Source of the DNA: Bacilli bacterium
Lineage (GTDB): Bacteria > Bacillota_I > Bacilli_A > RF39 > UBA660
NCBI GenBank assembly: GCA_022791215.1
Contig: JAAVYQ010000008.1
Location: 1-17,505 of the forward strand
DNA length: 17,505 bases
Direction: 5' to 3'
The first letter of the stretch is position 1, and each line of letters opens with the position of its first letter. Under the pieces are notes generated by a model that was given only the letters and a program-made list of their open reading frames with translations, was not told where the DNA came from and searched no databases. The position numbers and the translations under genes were made by a program. Positions 1 to 8,255 of the stretch are shown here, in pieces.

Positions 1-57
1 GTTAAAAGCGAAACATATGAAAGTTACATGACAAGACAATTAAGAAATAGATCTTAA
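1..57 (+). CDS. C-terminal tail of an unidentified upstream gene (partial)
   Basis: Frame 1 is open from the left edge to a TAA at 55-57 and gives 18 residues ending in RQLRNRS. A clear intrinsic terminator hairpin overlaps these last codons, which is how a gene end often looks in compact low-GC genomes. The fragment is too short to identify a family. The reading frame is inferred from the terminator position and from the + strand direction of the neighbours. Confidence 0.4.
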   Translation, partial: VKSETYESYMTRQLRNRS

Positions 58-70
58 TTGTTTTTATTTT
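37..70 (+). terminator. Rho-independent terminator of the upstream gene
   Basis: An 8-bp perfect inverted repeat, CAATTAAG at 37-44 and CTTAATTG at 53-60, encloses an 8-nt loop. It is followed directly by TTTTTATTTT at 61-70. The hairpin includes the stop codon of the upstream frame. Confidence 0.85.
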
Positions 71-83
71 AATTAAGTTCGCG

Positions 84-112
84 TTGACATACACAAAAAT
101 GTTTGCTATCAT
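84..112 (+). promoter_or_regulatory. SigA-type promoter of the repair block
   Basis: A consensus -35 box TTGACA lies at 84-89, then a 17-bp spacer and TATCAT at 107-112. A TGC at 104-106 gives an extended -10. The leader runs about 60 nt to an AAGGAG site at 168-173 before the ATG at 180. It is the only good promoter before uvrA, so it probably drives the endonuclease III-like gene and uvrA together. Confidence 0.75.
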
Positions 113-179
113 AATCTTGCATAAAAAGTTTTAAATTTAAGGAAATTTTAATTATTTAAAATAACATAAGGAGTAAAAG

Positions 180-948
180 ATGAAAACAAAAGAAGAAAGT
201 ATAAACTATGTAAAATGTAAAGAAATAGTAAAAACATTAAATGAATACTATAAAGAAGAAACGAACTTAGCAAATATAGAATTTCCTAAAAATATTAAAA
301 CTAATTCTCACGAATACTACTTATATATATTTTACTCTTGTCTATTAAATTATGGAATGAGATCAAAAACATATAATCAAAATCTAAATAATGCTTACGA
401 AAAAGAACCCAAACTATTTTGCCCAAGTTATATAACTAGTTTAAAAGAAAGCGAGTTAAAAAAATTAATAATAAACAATATACACCCAAGATACCCAAGT
501 GTTGCTACAAAAAAATGGATGGAATTATCAAAACAATTAATACAATATCAAGACTTACCTAACTATCTAAAAAACATAAAAAGCATCAACGAATTAAATA
601 AAATTAAAATAAAAATAAAAGGCTATGGCCAAAAAACAGGAAACTTGCTAATAAGAATGATAAAAGATACCAACATATGTGATTTTAAAGAAAACATAGA
701 AGCAATACCAATAGATAGACATGATATAGAAATAAGTTACTTAACAGGAGTAATAGACAAAAGTAAACTAACAGACAAAGAAATAGATAACTTATGTAAA
801 AGCTAGCAATGAACTTAACATTAGTCCTAGTAACATAGATAAATATCTATTGGAATTAGGAAGCACGTTATGTAACAAGAAAAAATGTAATATATGTCCA
901 ATAAATAAGTATTGCAAAAATGAACAAAATAGAAATAAGGAAGTGTAA
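180..948 (+). pseudogene. Endonuclease III-like (HhH-GPD) DNA glycosylase, frameshifted
   Basis: Members of this family excise damaged bases in base-excision repair, using a helix-hairpin-helix (HhH) and a catalytic Asp. The first frame (180-806, 208 codons) has the HhH segment KIKGYGQKTGNLL followed by PIDRHD, whose Asp fits the catalytic position. It stops at TAG 804-806. The next reading phase, from GCT at 802, continues without a break to TAA at 946-948 and encodes a C-terminal four-Cys iron-sulphur motif, C-x4-C-x2-C-x5-C, inside LCNKKKCNICPINKYC. The original protein was therefore about 256 residues, and one extra base in the A-run at 798-801 explains the break. The shifted tail also carries the ribosome site of uvrA and ends 2 nt before its ATG. 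Alternatives are a programmed +1 frameshift or an assembly error. The spacing of the first two cysteines (x4) differs from the x6 of E. coli Nth. Confidence 0.8.
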
Positions 949-950
949 AA

Positions 951-3761
951 ATGGATAAAATAATAATAAAAGGAGCAAGAGAAAACAACTTAAAAAATAT
1001 AGATATAGAATTGCCAAAAAATAAACTTATAGTAATGACAGGAGTAAGTGGATCAGGAAAAAGTAGTCTAGCATTTGACACAATATATGCAGAAGGGCAA
1101 AGAAGATATGTAGAGTCCCTTAGTGCTTATGCGAGACAATTTTTAGGAGGATCTGAAAAACCGGATGTAGACTCGATCGATGGACTATCACCAAGCATAT
1201 CAATAGACCAAAAAACAACAAACAAAAATCCAAGAAGTACAGTAGGAACAGTAACAGAAATATATGATTACCTAAGACTATTATATGCAAGAATTGGTGT
1301 ACCTTTCTGTCCAAAACACAAACATCCAATAAAAAGTCAATCAATAGAAGAAATGGTGAACAAAATACTAGAATACCCAGAAGGAACCAAACTAGAAGTA
1401 TTATCGCCAGTAATAAGAGGAGAAAAAGGAACACATAAAGAACTATTAGACGACTTAAGAAAAGATGGATACTCACGTGTAAGAGTAGATGGAGAAATAA
1501 GAAATCTATCTGAAGAAATAACACTAGAAAAAAATATCAAAAACACTATAGAAGTAGTAATAGACAGAATTGTAGTAAACGAAAAATCTAGAAGTAGACT
1601 ATTTGAAGCGATAGAACTAAGTACAAAACTAGCAAGTGGAAAAGTAATAATAAACATAATAGGTGACAAAGAAATACTCATGAGTGAAAACTATGCATGT
1701 CCAGACTGTGACTATAGCATATCAGAATTAGAACCTAGAATGTTCTCGTTTAATTCACCATACGGAGCATGTCCAACATGTAAAGGACTAGGTGTCAAAA
1801 TGAGTATAGACGTAGACTTACTAATACCTGACAAAACAAAAAGTATACTAGAAGGAGCAGTCGCATCATTTCAAAGTGGAGAAACAATACAAATAGCATA
1901 CAGAAAACTAGCAATAGTCGCAGAACACTACAACATAGACTTAAACAAACCGATAAAAGATTACACAAAATTTGAATTCGACACTATATTCTATGGATCA
2001 AAAGACAAAATAGACTTCAAAGTAGAAACGAGAACAGGAAGTGTGCTAAAAAGTTATGATTACTTTGAAGGAATAATAACAAACCTAGAAAGAAGATACA
2101 TGGAAACAAACTCACCAAGCATAAGAGAATGGATAGAAACATACATGACAGAATTACCATGTGACACATGTAAAGGAGCGAGACTATCTGAACCAATACT
2201 AAACGTATTCATAAACAAAAAAAATATAAACGAAATAACTGACATGTCAATAAGAGAATTAGTACCATTCTTTGAAAAACTAAAACTAACAAAACAAGAA
2301 GAAGAAATATCATTTTTAATACTAAAAGAAATAAAAGAAAGACTAAAATTTTTACACAATGTAGGGTTAGACTATCTTACACTAAGCAGAAGTGCAGGAA
2401 CACTATCAGGAGGAGAATCACAAAGAATACGATTAGCAACACAAATAGGAAGTAAACTATCAGGAATACTATACGTACTTGACGAACCAAGTATAGGACT
2501 ACACCAAAGAGATAACGACAAACTAATTGCATCCCTTAAAGAAATGAGAGACTTAGGAAACACACTAATAGTGGTAGAACATGACACTGACACTATGTTA
2601 GCGAGCGATTACATAGTAGACATAGGCCCAGTCGCAGGAGAAAATGGAGGATACGTAGTCGCTGCTGGAACGCCTGAAGAAGTAATGAAAAACAAAAAAA
2701 GTATAACAGGCCAATACCTAAGTGGAAAACTTAAAATAGAAGTACCAAAAAAAAGAAGAAAAGGAAATGGAAAATTTATAGAAATAAAAGGTGCTAGTGA
2801 AAATAACTTAAAAAATGTAAATGTAAAATTTCCTAAAGGCACATTTACATGTGTAACAGGAGTAAGTGGATCAGGGAAAAGTAGTCTAGTAAATGAAATA
2901 CTATACAAAAAATTAGCAAGTACCATATATCATTCAAAAGACAAACCTGGAAAATTCAAAAGTATGAAAGGAATAGACGACATAGACAAAGTTGTGTACA
3001 TAAGCCAAGATCCAATAGGAAGAACACCAAGAAGTAATCCTGCCACATATGTTGGACTATTTGATTTAATAAGAGATGTATTCACAGAGACAAAAGAAGC
3101 AAAAATAAGAGGATACAACAAAAGTCGTTTCTCATTCAACGTAAAAGGTGGAAGATGTGAAGCATGTAATGGAGATGGAGTAAAAAAAATAGAAATGCAT
3201 TTCCTACCAGATGTATACGTACCATGTGATGTATGCCATGGAAAAAGATACAATAACGAAACACTTAATATAAAATTCAAAGGTTTAAACATAGCGGACG
3301 TATTAAACTTAAGAGTAGACGAAGCCTTAGAAATATTTGAAAGTGTACCTAGAGTAAAAAGAATACTAGACACAATGCACGACGTAGGACTAGGATATGT
3401 AAGACTTGGGCAAAATGCAGTAACACTATCTGGAGGAGAAGCAGGGCGTGTAAAACTAGCGAAAGAATTACAAAAAAAACCTACAGGAAAAAGTGTATAC
3501 ATACTTGACGAACCATCTACTGGACTTCACACCGATGACATAAGAAAACTATTAGAAATACTTAACAGAATAGTTGACAATGGAGACACAGTAATAGTAA
3601 TAGAACACAATCTAGACATAATAAAAGTAGCAGACTACCTAATAGACTTAGGACCTGAAGGCGGAGACTTAGGAGGAGAAATTGTTTGCACAGGAACACC
3701 TGAAGAAATAGTAAAAGATGCAAATAGCATTACAGGAAAATATCTAAAAAATGTATTATAA
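951..3761 (+). CDS. uvrA: UvrA, excinuclease ABC subunit A
   Basis: UvrA is the damage-sensing ATPase of nucleotide-excision repair. It forms a dimer, loads UvrB at bulky lesions and then leaves. At 936 residues this is full length. It has two ABC halves: Walker A GVSGSGKSS at residues 31-39 and again in the second half, and two LSGGE-type signatures (TLSGGESQRIRLA and TLSGGEAGRVKLA), each followed by an ILDEP or VLDEP Walker B. Cys pairs of the zinc modules are visible (CPDCDY ... CPTCKG, CDTCKG, and CEACNGDG ... CDVCHGKR in the second half). The start ATG follows AAGGAAG at 937-943 inside the tail of the preceding gene, so translation of the two may be coupled. No motif is missing. It is the only intact repair gene between two broken reading frames. 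Confidence 0.98.
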   Translation: MDKIIIKGARENNLKNIDIELPKNKLIVMTGVSGSGKSSLAFDTIYAEGQRRYVESLSAYARQFLGGSEKPDVDSIDGLSPSISIDQKTTNKNPRSTVGTVTEIYDYLRLLYARIGVPFCPKHKHPIKSQSIEEMVNKILEYPEGTKLEVLSPVIRGEKGTHKELLDDLRKDGYSRVRVDGEIRNLSEEITLEKNIKNTIEVVIDRIVVNEKSRSRLFEAIELSTKLASGKVIINIIGDKEILMSENYACPDCDYSISELEPRMFSFNSPYGACPTCKGLGVKMSIDVDLLIPDKTKSILEGAVASFQSGETIQIAYRKLAIVAEHYNIDLNKPIKDYTKFEFDTIFYGSKDKIDFKVETRTGSVLKSYDYFEGIITNLERRYMETNSPSIREWIETYMTELPCDTCKGARLSEPILNVFINKKNINEITDMSIRELVPFFEKLKLTKQEEEISFLILKEIKERLKFLHNVGLDYLTLSRSAGTLSGGESQRIRLATQIGSKLSGILYVLDEPSIGLHQRDNDKLIASLKEMRDLGNTLIVVEHDTDTMLASDYIVDIGPVAGENGGYVVAAGTPEEVMKNKKSITGQYLSGKLKIEVPKKRRKGNGKFIEIKGASENNLKNVNVKFPKGTFTCVTGVSGSGKSSLVNEILYKKLASTIYHSKDKPGKFKSMKGIDDIDKVVYISQDPIGRTPRSNPATYVGLFDLIRDVFTETKEAKIRGYNKSRFSFNVKGGRCEACNGDGVKKIEMHFLPDVYVPCDVCHGKRYNNETLNIKFKGLNIADVLNLRVDEALEIFESVPRVKRILDTMHDVGLGYVRLGQNAVTLSGGEAGRVKLAKELQKKPTGKSVYILDEPSTGLHTDDIRKLLEILNRIVDNGDTVIVIEHNLDIIKVADYLIDLGPEGGDLGGEIVCTGTPEEIVKDANSITGKYLKNVL

Positions 3762-3771
3762 GGAGCAAAAA

Positions 3772-4497
3772 ATGAAAACACAAATAGAAACAAAAAAACT
3801 AGAAAGCACAGGATACATAAGAATATTTGAATGTGTAAAAGATAATGGAATAAAACCAATTATGCATTTATTAAAAGAAATAAGAGATTTAAGCAAAAAT
3901 ACAATCATAAACCGTGCAATATTAGATGGAACACACTAAACTTTATCAATAGTTCAAACAAAAGAATACATTAACACTATAAAATATTTAAGACTATACA
4001 AATCGGATTTAGAAGGATTATCGCTTAATAACGAAAGTATCTTAAAGGCTTTAAAAAAACTAAAAACTGACATTAGCAAATTAGACACATATATAGAAAA
4101 TGCAAAAAAATTAGAAGAACTAAAAATAGAAAGAATAAAACTATTACTAAGCAGTGAAATATATTCTAGACAATTTATATGCAGAATATATAGAGATAAT
4201 AGTTTTCCAATAAATATAACACACATAAACAAATATTACACTGATGGCGAAATACTATATCTAACTCCAGAAACCAAAAGTGGAACATACTTGGGGAATC
4301 CATCTCAAATAACATTTAAAATAGGTCCACGAGAATTACGAGATGCATCATTTGTAATAAACTGTGAAAATCATGAAAATGGAAATCAAGAGAGAACAAT
4401 AGAACTAACAAGTTTTGACTTTAATACTGAACTTTTACCAACAGAAGAAAACATAAGAAGTTATAGAATTCCAAATGAATTAACATTACAAAAATAA
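3772..4497 (+). pseudogene. Unknown protein interrupted by one in-frame stop
   Basis: Frame 1 opens at ATG 3772 with an AAGGAG site at 3760-3765 and runs 55 codons to TAA 3937-3939. The same frame then continues without another stop for 185 codons to TAA at 4495-4497, just before a terminator. Joined, it would be a protein of about 241 residues. I do not recognise the family. The middle (about residues 85-130) is Lys/Leu/Glu-rich and probably helical. The C-terminal half (LYLTPETKSGTYLG, RELRDASFVINCE) looks more beta-like and soluble, and there is no signal peptide or membrane segment. The downstream half has no in-frame ATG and only a TTG at 4291 without a ribosome site, so it is unlikely to be translated alone. 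A single nonsense change, for example CAA to TAA, would explain the break. Sequencing error is possible. Confidence 0.7.
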
Positions 4498-4502
4498 AAA
4501 CT

Positions 4503-4542
4503 ATGTAAGATTACTAAAAACAAAGTAACCTTACATTTTTTC
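4503..4542 (+). terminator. Rho-independent terminator after the uvrA block
   Basis: ATGTAAG (4503-4509) pairs with CTTACAT (4530-4536), and TTACT (4511-4515) with AGTAA (4524-4528), with one A/C mismatch between them. Six T's follow at 4536-4541. Confidence 0.88.
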
Positions 4543-4574
4543 TAAAACAAAAAGTAAACTAGACAATAGATATG

Positions 4575-4603
4575 TTTTATATTTATCCAAATTAGTGTAT
4601 AAT
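4575..4603 (+). promoter_or_regulatory. Probable promoter of the yvlD-lgt-trxB block
   Basis: A perfect -10 box TATAAT at 4598-4603 lies 23 bases before the ATG at 4626. At 17-bp spacing the -35 position (TTTTAT, 4575-4580) is poor. The position, just after a terminator and before a gene run, supports promoter function. Confidence 0.5.
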
Positions 4604-4625
4604 ACTAATATAAGAAGGTGAAGAA

Positions 4626-5045
4626 ATGACAAAAATATATAAAAATGGTAGAGAAATAAAAACAATAACAAAAAAAGACTCACTAACAACAATGATACTA
4701 GAACTAATTGTCAGTGCACTAACACTAATGTTAGCATCTACGATATTCAAAGGCTTTTACATAGAAAACTTTATGTATGCAATACTAACAGCATTGCTAA
4801 TAAGTGTATTAAATGCAGTAGTAAGACCATTTTTGATAATGCTAACACTACCACTAACAATACTATCATTTGGACTCTTTTACCCAGTAGTAAACCTAAT
4901 AATATTAAAACTAGCGAGTGCACTAATGGGGGACTCATTTATAATAAAAGGATGGTTTCTACCATTCTTCATAGCGATATTCATAAGCATAGTCACTGAA
5001 ACACTAAACACAATAATAATAAAACCGATACGAGAAAGGAGATAA
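4626..5045 (+). CDS. YvlD-like small membrane protein (phage holin 4 superfamily)
   Basis: This 139-residue protein has about four hydrophobic segments (roughly residues 23-45, 49-70, 76-98 and 108-130) and short charged ends. The block LNAVVRPFLIMLTLPLTI followed by an SFGLFYPVVN segment is typical of the YvlD/PF04020 family, named 'mycobacterial 4-TM phage holin'. The molecular role is not known. In Bacillus, yvlD lies near hprK and lgt and belongs to a cell-envelope stress operon, which fits its place here directly upstream of lgt. The AAGGTG site at 4615-4620 sets the start. The ribosome site of lgt (AAAGGAG, 5035-5041) lies inside the last codons. Despite the family name there are no other phage genes nearby. 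Confidence 0.85.
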   Translation: MTKIYKNGREIKTITKKDSLTTMILELIVSALTLMLASTIFKGFYIENFMYAILTALLISVLNAVVRPFLIMLTLPLTILSFGLFYPVVNLIILKLASALMGDSFIIKGWFLPFFIAIFISIVTETLNTIIIKPIRERR

Positions 5046-5048
5046 AAA

Positions 5049-5867
5049 ATGAATCCATATGCGATACAATTTCACGGAATAAACATAAAATGGTATAGTA
5101 TATTTATACTCGCTGGAATAATACTAGCTTGGATATTTGTAAATAACGAAGCGAGAAAATTTGAAATAAAAAAAGACTTTTTACTTAACCTAGTATTTTG
5201 GGCAGTAGTATTTGGAATAATAGGAGCGAGAGCTTACTATGTTGCATTTAACTGGGATTACTATAGCACAAACATCAACCAAATTTGGCAAATATGGAAT
5301 GGAGGACTTGCGATACATGGAGGAATAATTGCAGGAGCGCTAGTAGTAATATTATACTCGAGAAAATATAAAGCATCAGGACTAAGAATGTTAGACATAG
5401 CAGCACCTTACCTATTATTAGCGCAAGCAATAGGAAGATGGGGAAACTTTATGAACAGTGAAGCATTCGGACCGATCACTACATTTGAACACCTAAAAAG
5501 TTTAAAAATCATTCCAGACTTTGTAATATATGGAATGCACATAGACGGTTTCTATAGAACACCAACATTCTATTATGAATCCTTATGGTGTTTACTAGGA
5601 GTAATAGTAATACTAATAATAAGAAGACTCAAATACACACGAATCGGGCAACAAACAGGAGCATACCTAATGTGGTATAGTGTAGGAAGATTTTTCGTAG
5701 AAAGTTTAAGAACAGACAGTCTAATGCTAGGATACTTCAAAGCAGCGCAAATAATGAGTATAATCATGTTTGTCGTAGGAATAGTCTTATACTTACTACC
5801 AATAAGAAGACCGAGACTAGAAAACCTATACAAAACAGAAGAAAAAATAGAAATAGTAAATTTTTAG
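5049..5867 (+). CDS. lgt: Prolipoprotein diacylglyceryl transferase
   Basis: Lgt is an inner-membrane enzyme that moves a diacylglyceryl group from phosphatidylglycerol to the lipobox Cys of prolipoproteins, the first step of lipoprotein maturation. The 272-residue protein has the usual multi-pass layout, the GGLAIHGGIIAG segment (His90 in the essential HG motif) and the family signature GRWGNFMNSEAFG starting at about residue 129. A late conserved segment, GQQTGAYLMWYSVGRFFVES, is also present. The start lies 3 nt after the stop of the yvlD-like gene, so the two are almost certainly cotranscribed. Its presence means this organism makes lipoproteins. Confidence 0.97.
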   Translation: MNPYAIQFHGINIKWYSIFILAGIILAWIFVNNEARKFEIKKDFLLNLVFWAVVFGIIGARAYYVAFNWDYYSTNINQIWQIWNGGLAIHGGIIAGALVVILYSRKYKASGLRMLDIAAPYLLLAQAIGRWGNFMNSEAFGPITTFEHLKSLKIIPDFVIYGMHIDGFYRTPTFYYESLWCLLGVIVILIIRRLKYTRIGQQTGAYLMWYSVGRFFVESLRTDSLMLGYFKAAQIMSIIMFVVGIVLYLLPIRRPRLENLYKTEEKIEIVNF

Positions 5868-5886
5868 AAAAAAGGAGAAATAAAAC

Positions 5887-6771
5887 ATGTACGATTGTAT
5901 AATAGTAGGAATGGGACCAGCAGGGATGAGTGCTGGAATATATGCAAAAAGAAGTGGACTAAAAACGTTAATATTAGAAAAAAAAGCACCAGGAGGACTA
6001 ATAAACATAACAAATTTAGTAGATAACTACCTAGGATATGACAACATCACCGGGCCAGAACTAGCGATGAAAATGTATGAACACGTAAAAAATAACGAAG
6101 TAGAATACAAAATAGAAGAAGTCACAAAAATAAAAAAAGAAGGAGAAACATTCAAAATAGAAACAAACAAAAACAACTATGAAAGTTTAACAGTAATACT
6201 AGCTGGAGGAAGACAACCAAGAAAATTAGAATTAGAAGATAAGTTAAAAGACTTAAAAATATCAAGATGTGCCATATGTGACGCACCACTATACAAAGAA
6301 AAAGAAGTACTAGTAATCGGCGCAGGAAACTCAGCATTTGAAGAAGGAATATACCTAAGTGAATTTGCGAACAAACTAACTATACTAGCCAGAAGTGAAG
6401 TAAAAGCTGATGAAGAAATGGTACAAGACGCAAAAAACAGAAAAAACATAGAAATAATAGAAGGCGAAGAAGTAAAAAGTATAACAAAAGAAGACGAAAA
6501 ATACATAGTTGAGACTGAAAATCAAACAATAAAAGTAGATGGAATATTTTCATACATAGGATACACACCGATGACCGAATATCTAAGTAACCTAAATATA
6601 TTAGAAAGCACAGGATATATAGAAGCGAAAGAGACTGAAACAGAAGTATCTGGACTATATGCATGTGGAGACATAATAAAAAAAGAATTATACCAAATAA
6701 TAACTGCAACATCAGAAGGTGCAATCGCGGCTACAAAAGCAAAAAAATACTTAACAGAAAAAGAAAAATAA
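5887..6771 (+). CDS. trxB: Thioredoxin reductase (NADPH)
   Basis: The enzyme passes electrons from NADPH through FAD and a redox disulphide to thioredoxin in the cytosol. The 294 residues contain the FAD-binding GMGPAG at 8-13, the redox-active CAICD at 128-132 (usually CATCD), a second nucleotide-binding GAGNSA at 145-150, and a C-terminal CGDIIKK ... YQIITATSEGAIAA block that places FAD. Length is slightly below the usual 305-320. It follows lgt after 19 nt with an AAAGGAG site at about 5871-5877. The NADPH-domain HRR-type motif is replaced by LARSE, so a ferredoxin- or flavodoxin-dependent variant cannot be excluded from sequence alone. Confidence 0.93.
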   Translation: MYDCIIVGMGPAGMSAGIYAKRSGLKTLILEKKAPGGLINITNLVDNYLGYDNITGPELAMKMYEHVKNNEVEYKIEEVTKIKKEGETFKIETNKNNYESLTVILAGGRQPRKLELEDKLKDLKISRCAICDAPLYKEKEVLVIGAGNSAFEEGIYLSEFANKLTILARSEVKADEEMVQDAKNRKNIEIIEGEEVKSITKEDEKYIVETENQTIKVDGIFSYIGYTPMTEYLSNLNILESTGYIEAKETETEVSGLYACGDIIKKELYQIITATSEGAIAATKAKKYLTEKEK

Positions 6772-6779
6772 TATATAAT
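6751..6779 (+). promoter_or_regulatory. Possible internal promoter for rlmB-sigma gene pair
   Basis: TTAACA at 6751-6756, a 17-bp spacer and TATAAT at 6774-6779 span the end of trxB. Transcription would begin near 6786, just before the AAGGAAG site at 6788-6794. In so A-rich a sequence a chance match is possible. Confidence 0.5.
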
Positions 6780-6802
6780 ATAAACTTAAGGAAGTGGTTC
6801 AA

Positions 6803-7498
6803 ATGCTAGTATATGGAAAAAACGTTGCAAGAGAAATATTAAACAGTGAAATAACAATAAAAAAAATATACTTACTAGAGACATTCAACAATGAAGAAAT
6901 AAAAAAACTAATACAAAAAAGAAAAATAGAAACAACACAAACAAGCCAAAATGAAATGTCAAAAATGACAACAGAACCACACCAAGGAATAATAATAGAA
7001 ATAGAAGACTACAAATTTTTAGAATTTGAAACAATAAAAAACGACAAAAATGCAAACTTCATAGTAGTATTAGACCATATAGAAGATCCAAGAAACTTTG
7101 GAGCAATAATAAGAACATGTGAATGTGCAGGAGTAGACTACATAATAATACCAAACAAAGGGGCATCTGAAATAACAGCATCAGTAGTAAAAACATCATC
7201 AGGTGCTCTAGCAAACATGAAAATAGTACAAGTATCAAATCTAAGAAATGCACTAAACAACTTAAAAAAATTAGAATTTTGGATAATCGGAACAGATGCG
7301 AACGGAGAAGACTATAAAAAAATAGACTACAAAGGAAAAACAGCATTAGTAATAGGAAGTGAAGGAAACGGGTTAAAACACATAATAAAAGAAACCTGTG
7401 ATATAGTAGCAAGCATACCGATAAAAGGAAAAGTCAATAGCCTCAACGCATCAGTAGCCGCGGGCATAATGATATACGAAGTAGTCAAATGGAGGTAA
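6803..7498 (+). CDS. rlmB: SpoU/TrmH-family rRNA 2'-O-ribose methyltransferase (RlmB-like)
   Basis: The protein uses S-adenosylmethionine to methylate a ribose 2'-OH. RlmB acts on 23S rRNA (Gm2251 in E. coli). The knotted SPOUT fold is shown by three motifs: NFGAIIRTCECAG (motif 1, with Asn and Arg), VIGSEGNGL (motif 2) and SLNASVAAGIMIYE (motif 3). The N-terminal part, from LVYGKNVAREIL, is the substrate-binding L30e-like domain, and EPHQGI is also typical. I chose ATG 6803 (231 residues) over the upstream GTG at 6794 because AAGGAAG at 6788-6794 overlaps that GTG and sits 8 nt before the ATG. Synteny with the following sigma gene matches the rlmB-yacP-sigH order of Bacillus, without yacP. 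TrmH on tRNA is a less likely alternative. Confidence 0.9.
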   Translation: MLVYGKNVAREILNSEITIKKIYLLETFNNEEIKKLIQKRKIETTQTSQNEMSKMTTEPHQGIIIEIEDYKFLEFETIKNDKNANFIVVLDHIEDPRNFGAIIRTCECAGVDYIIIPNKGASEITASVVKTSSGALANMKIVQVSNLRNALNNLKKLEFWIIGTDANGEDYKKIDYKGKTALVIGSEGNGLKHIIKETCDIVASIPIKGKVNSLNASVAAGIMIYEVVKWR

Positions 7499-7500
7499 CT

Positions 7501-8088
7501 ATGCACGAAAACATGAACGACAACGAACTACTATTTTTAATAAACGAAAACGATGAAATAGCATTTGAAACACTAATAAAAAGATACGAAACGATAATAA
7601 ACAACGTAATAAACAAATACAAAAACAAAGCCATAAACATTGGACTAGAAGTAAAAGACTTAAGACAAGAAGGATTAGTAGGACTAACAACCGCGGTAAA
7701 AACATTTAGTGAAACCAAAGAAGCATCATTTAGAACATATGCTAACATACTTATAGAAAGAACAATACAAGACCTAATAAAATCACATGACAGAATCAAA
7801 TACCGTTCACTCAACAGTGCAATATCACTAGACACATTTTCAGAAGAAGAACAACAAAGTTTATATGACGTAATAGACAGGAATGAAATCGCACCAGAAC
7901 TAAAAATGATAGACCTAGAAAATCGAAAAGAAATAGTAAAACTACTAACACCATTTGAACTAAAAGTATACGAACTAAAACTAGATGGAAAAACAAATAA
8001 AGAGATGTCATCCATACTAGAAAAAAATCAAAGAAGTATAGAAAACACAGTACAAAGAATAAAAACCAAACTAAAACTAAACGAATAA
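7501..8088 (+). CDS. sigH: RNA polymerase sigma factor, SigH-like
   Basis: This 195-residue sigma-70-family protein would direct RNA polymerase to alternative promoters. Region 2 is visible at about residues 15-95 (IAFETLIKRYETIINNVINK, DLRQEGLVGLTTAVKTF, then SFRTYANILIERTIQDLIKS, the -10 recognition part). Region 4 is a C-terminal helix-turn-helix (LTPFELKVYELKLDGKTNKE ... QRSIENTVQRIKTKLK). ATG 7501 is preferred over ATG 7489 because the GGAGG site at 7491-7495 overlaps the earlier codon and lies 5 nt before the later one. The site is inside the rlmB stop region, so the genes are coupled. Position after rlmB matches Bacillus sigH. Whether it controls sporulation, competence or something else here cannot be told. 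No anti-sigma gene is adjacent. Confidence 0.88.
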   Translation: MHENMNDNELLFLINENDEIAFETLIKRYETIINNVINKYKNKAINIGLEVKDLRQEGLVGLTTAVKTFSETKEASFRTYANILIERTIQDLIKSHDRIKYRSLNSAISLDTFSEEEQQSLYDVIDRNEIAPELKMIDLENRKEIVKLLTPFELKVYELKLDGKTNKEMSSILEKNQRSIENTVQRIKTKLKLNE

Positions 8089-8117
8089 AAGTGCTAAACC
8101 ATAAGGGAAGCATTTTT
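8087..8117 (+). terminator. Probable terminator after the sigma gene
   Basis: AAAAGTGCT at 8087-8095 can pair with AGCATTTTT at 8109-8117 (9 bp with one G-U) around a 13-nt loop. The T's are part of the stem, as in bidirectional low-GC terminators. Confidence 0.6.
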
Positions 8118-8141
8118 AATTTATAAAAAAATAATGTAAAA

Positions 8142-8174
8142 AAAGCAGTTCACTAAACGAGTGACTCTTGCTTT
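8142..8174 (+). other. Hairpin just upstream of the retroelement promoter
   Basis: AAAGCA (8142-8147) pairs with TGCTTT (8169-8174), and TCACT (8150-8154) with AGTGA (8160-8164), leaving a GT/CTCT internal loop and a 5-nt AAACG loop. A run of A's precedes it. It may be a second terminator or a protein-binding palindrome. It overlaps the -35 box at 8168-8173. Confidence 0.4.
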
Positions 8175-8196
8175 ATACGACAAAATGTGATAAAAT
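8168..8196 (+). promoter_or_regulatory. Promoter of the Avd-RT-MutS-like cassette
   Basis: TTGCTT at 8168-8173, a 17-bp spacer and TAAAAT at 8191-8196, with TGA directly before the hexamer forming an extended -10. Transcription would start near 8203, giving a leader of about 67 nt before the Avd-like start codon. Confidence 0.6.
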
Positions 8197-8205
8197 TCAT
8201 GACAT

Positions 8206-8255
8206 AAAGGTAGTACAAGATTACTATCTTTCTTTTTAATTAGGAAAGAAGTAAT
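8206..8255 (+). promoter_or_regulatory. Leader with two mutually exclusive hairpins (possible attenuator)
   Basis: Hairpin 1 pairs AAAGGTAGTA (8206-8215) with TACTATCTTT (8222-8231), 10 bp with one G-U, followed by CTTTTT: a terminator shape. Hairpin 2 pairs ATTACT (8220-8225) and TCTTTC (8227-8232) with GAAAGA (8244-8249) and AGTAAT (8250-8255), 12 bp with one bulged A. The two share 8220-8232 and cannot form together. The AAGGAG site at 8261-8266 lies just downstream. The pairing is seen directly; a regulatory switch is inference. Confidence 0.45.

Noticed and set aside
1120..3502. Long open frames on the - strand across uvrA
   Set aside because: They encode Leu/Phe/Ser-rich low-complexity strings, lack ribosome sites, and mirror the A-rich coding strand of a clear gene. 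The same holds for the other antisense frames, including those across 14631-17281.
3937..3939. TAA recoding in the unknown gene
   Set aside because: TAA is the normal stop of uvrA, trxB, rlmB, the reverse transcriptase and others, so reading it as sense at one site is unlikely.
4291..4497. Independent small gene starting at TTG 4291
   Set aside because: There is no ribosome site, and the frame is the continuation of the gene that starts at 3772.
4626..5045. Prophage holin
   Set aside because: The family name includes 'phage holin', but this is the chromosomal YvlD type beside lgt, with no lysis or structural phage genes nearby.
7489..7500. Upstream ATG as start of the sigma factor
   Set aside because: The GGAGG ribosome site overlaps this codon and is correctly spaced only for the ATG at 7501.
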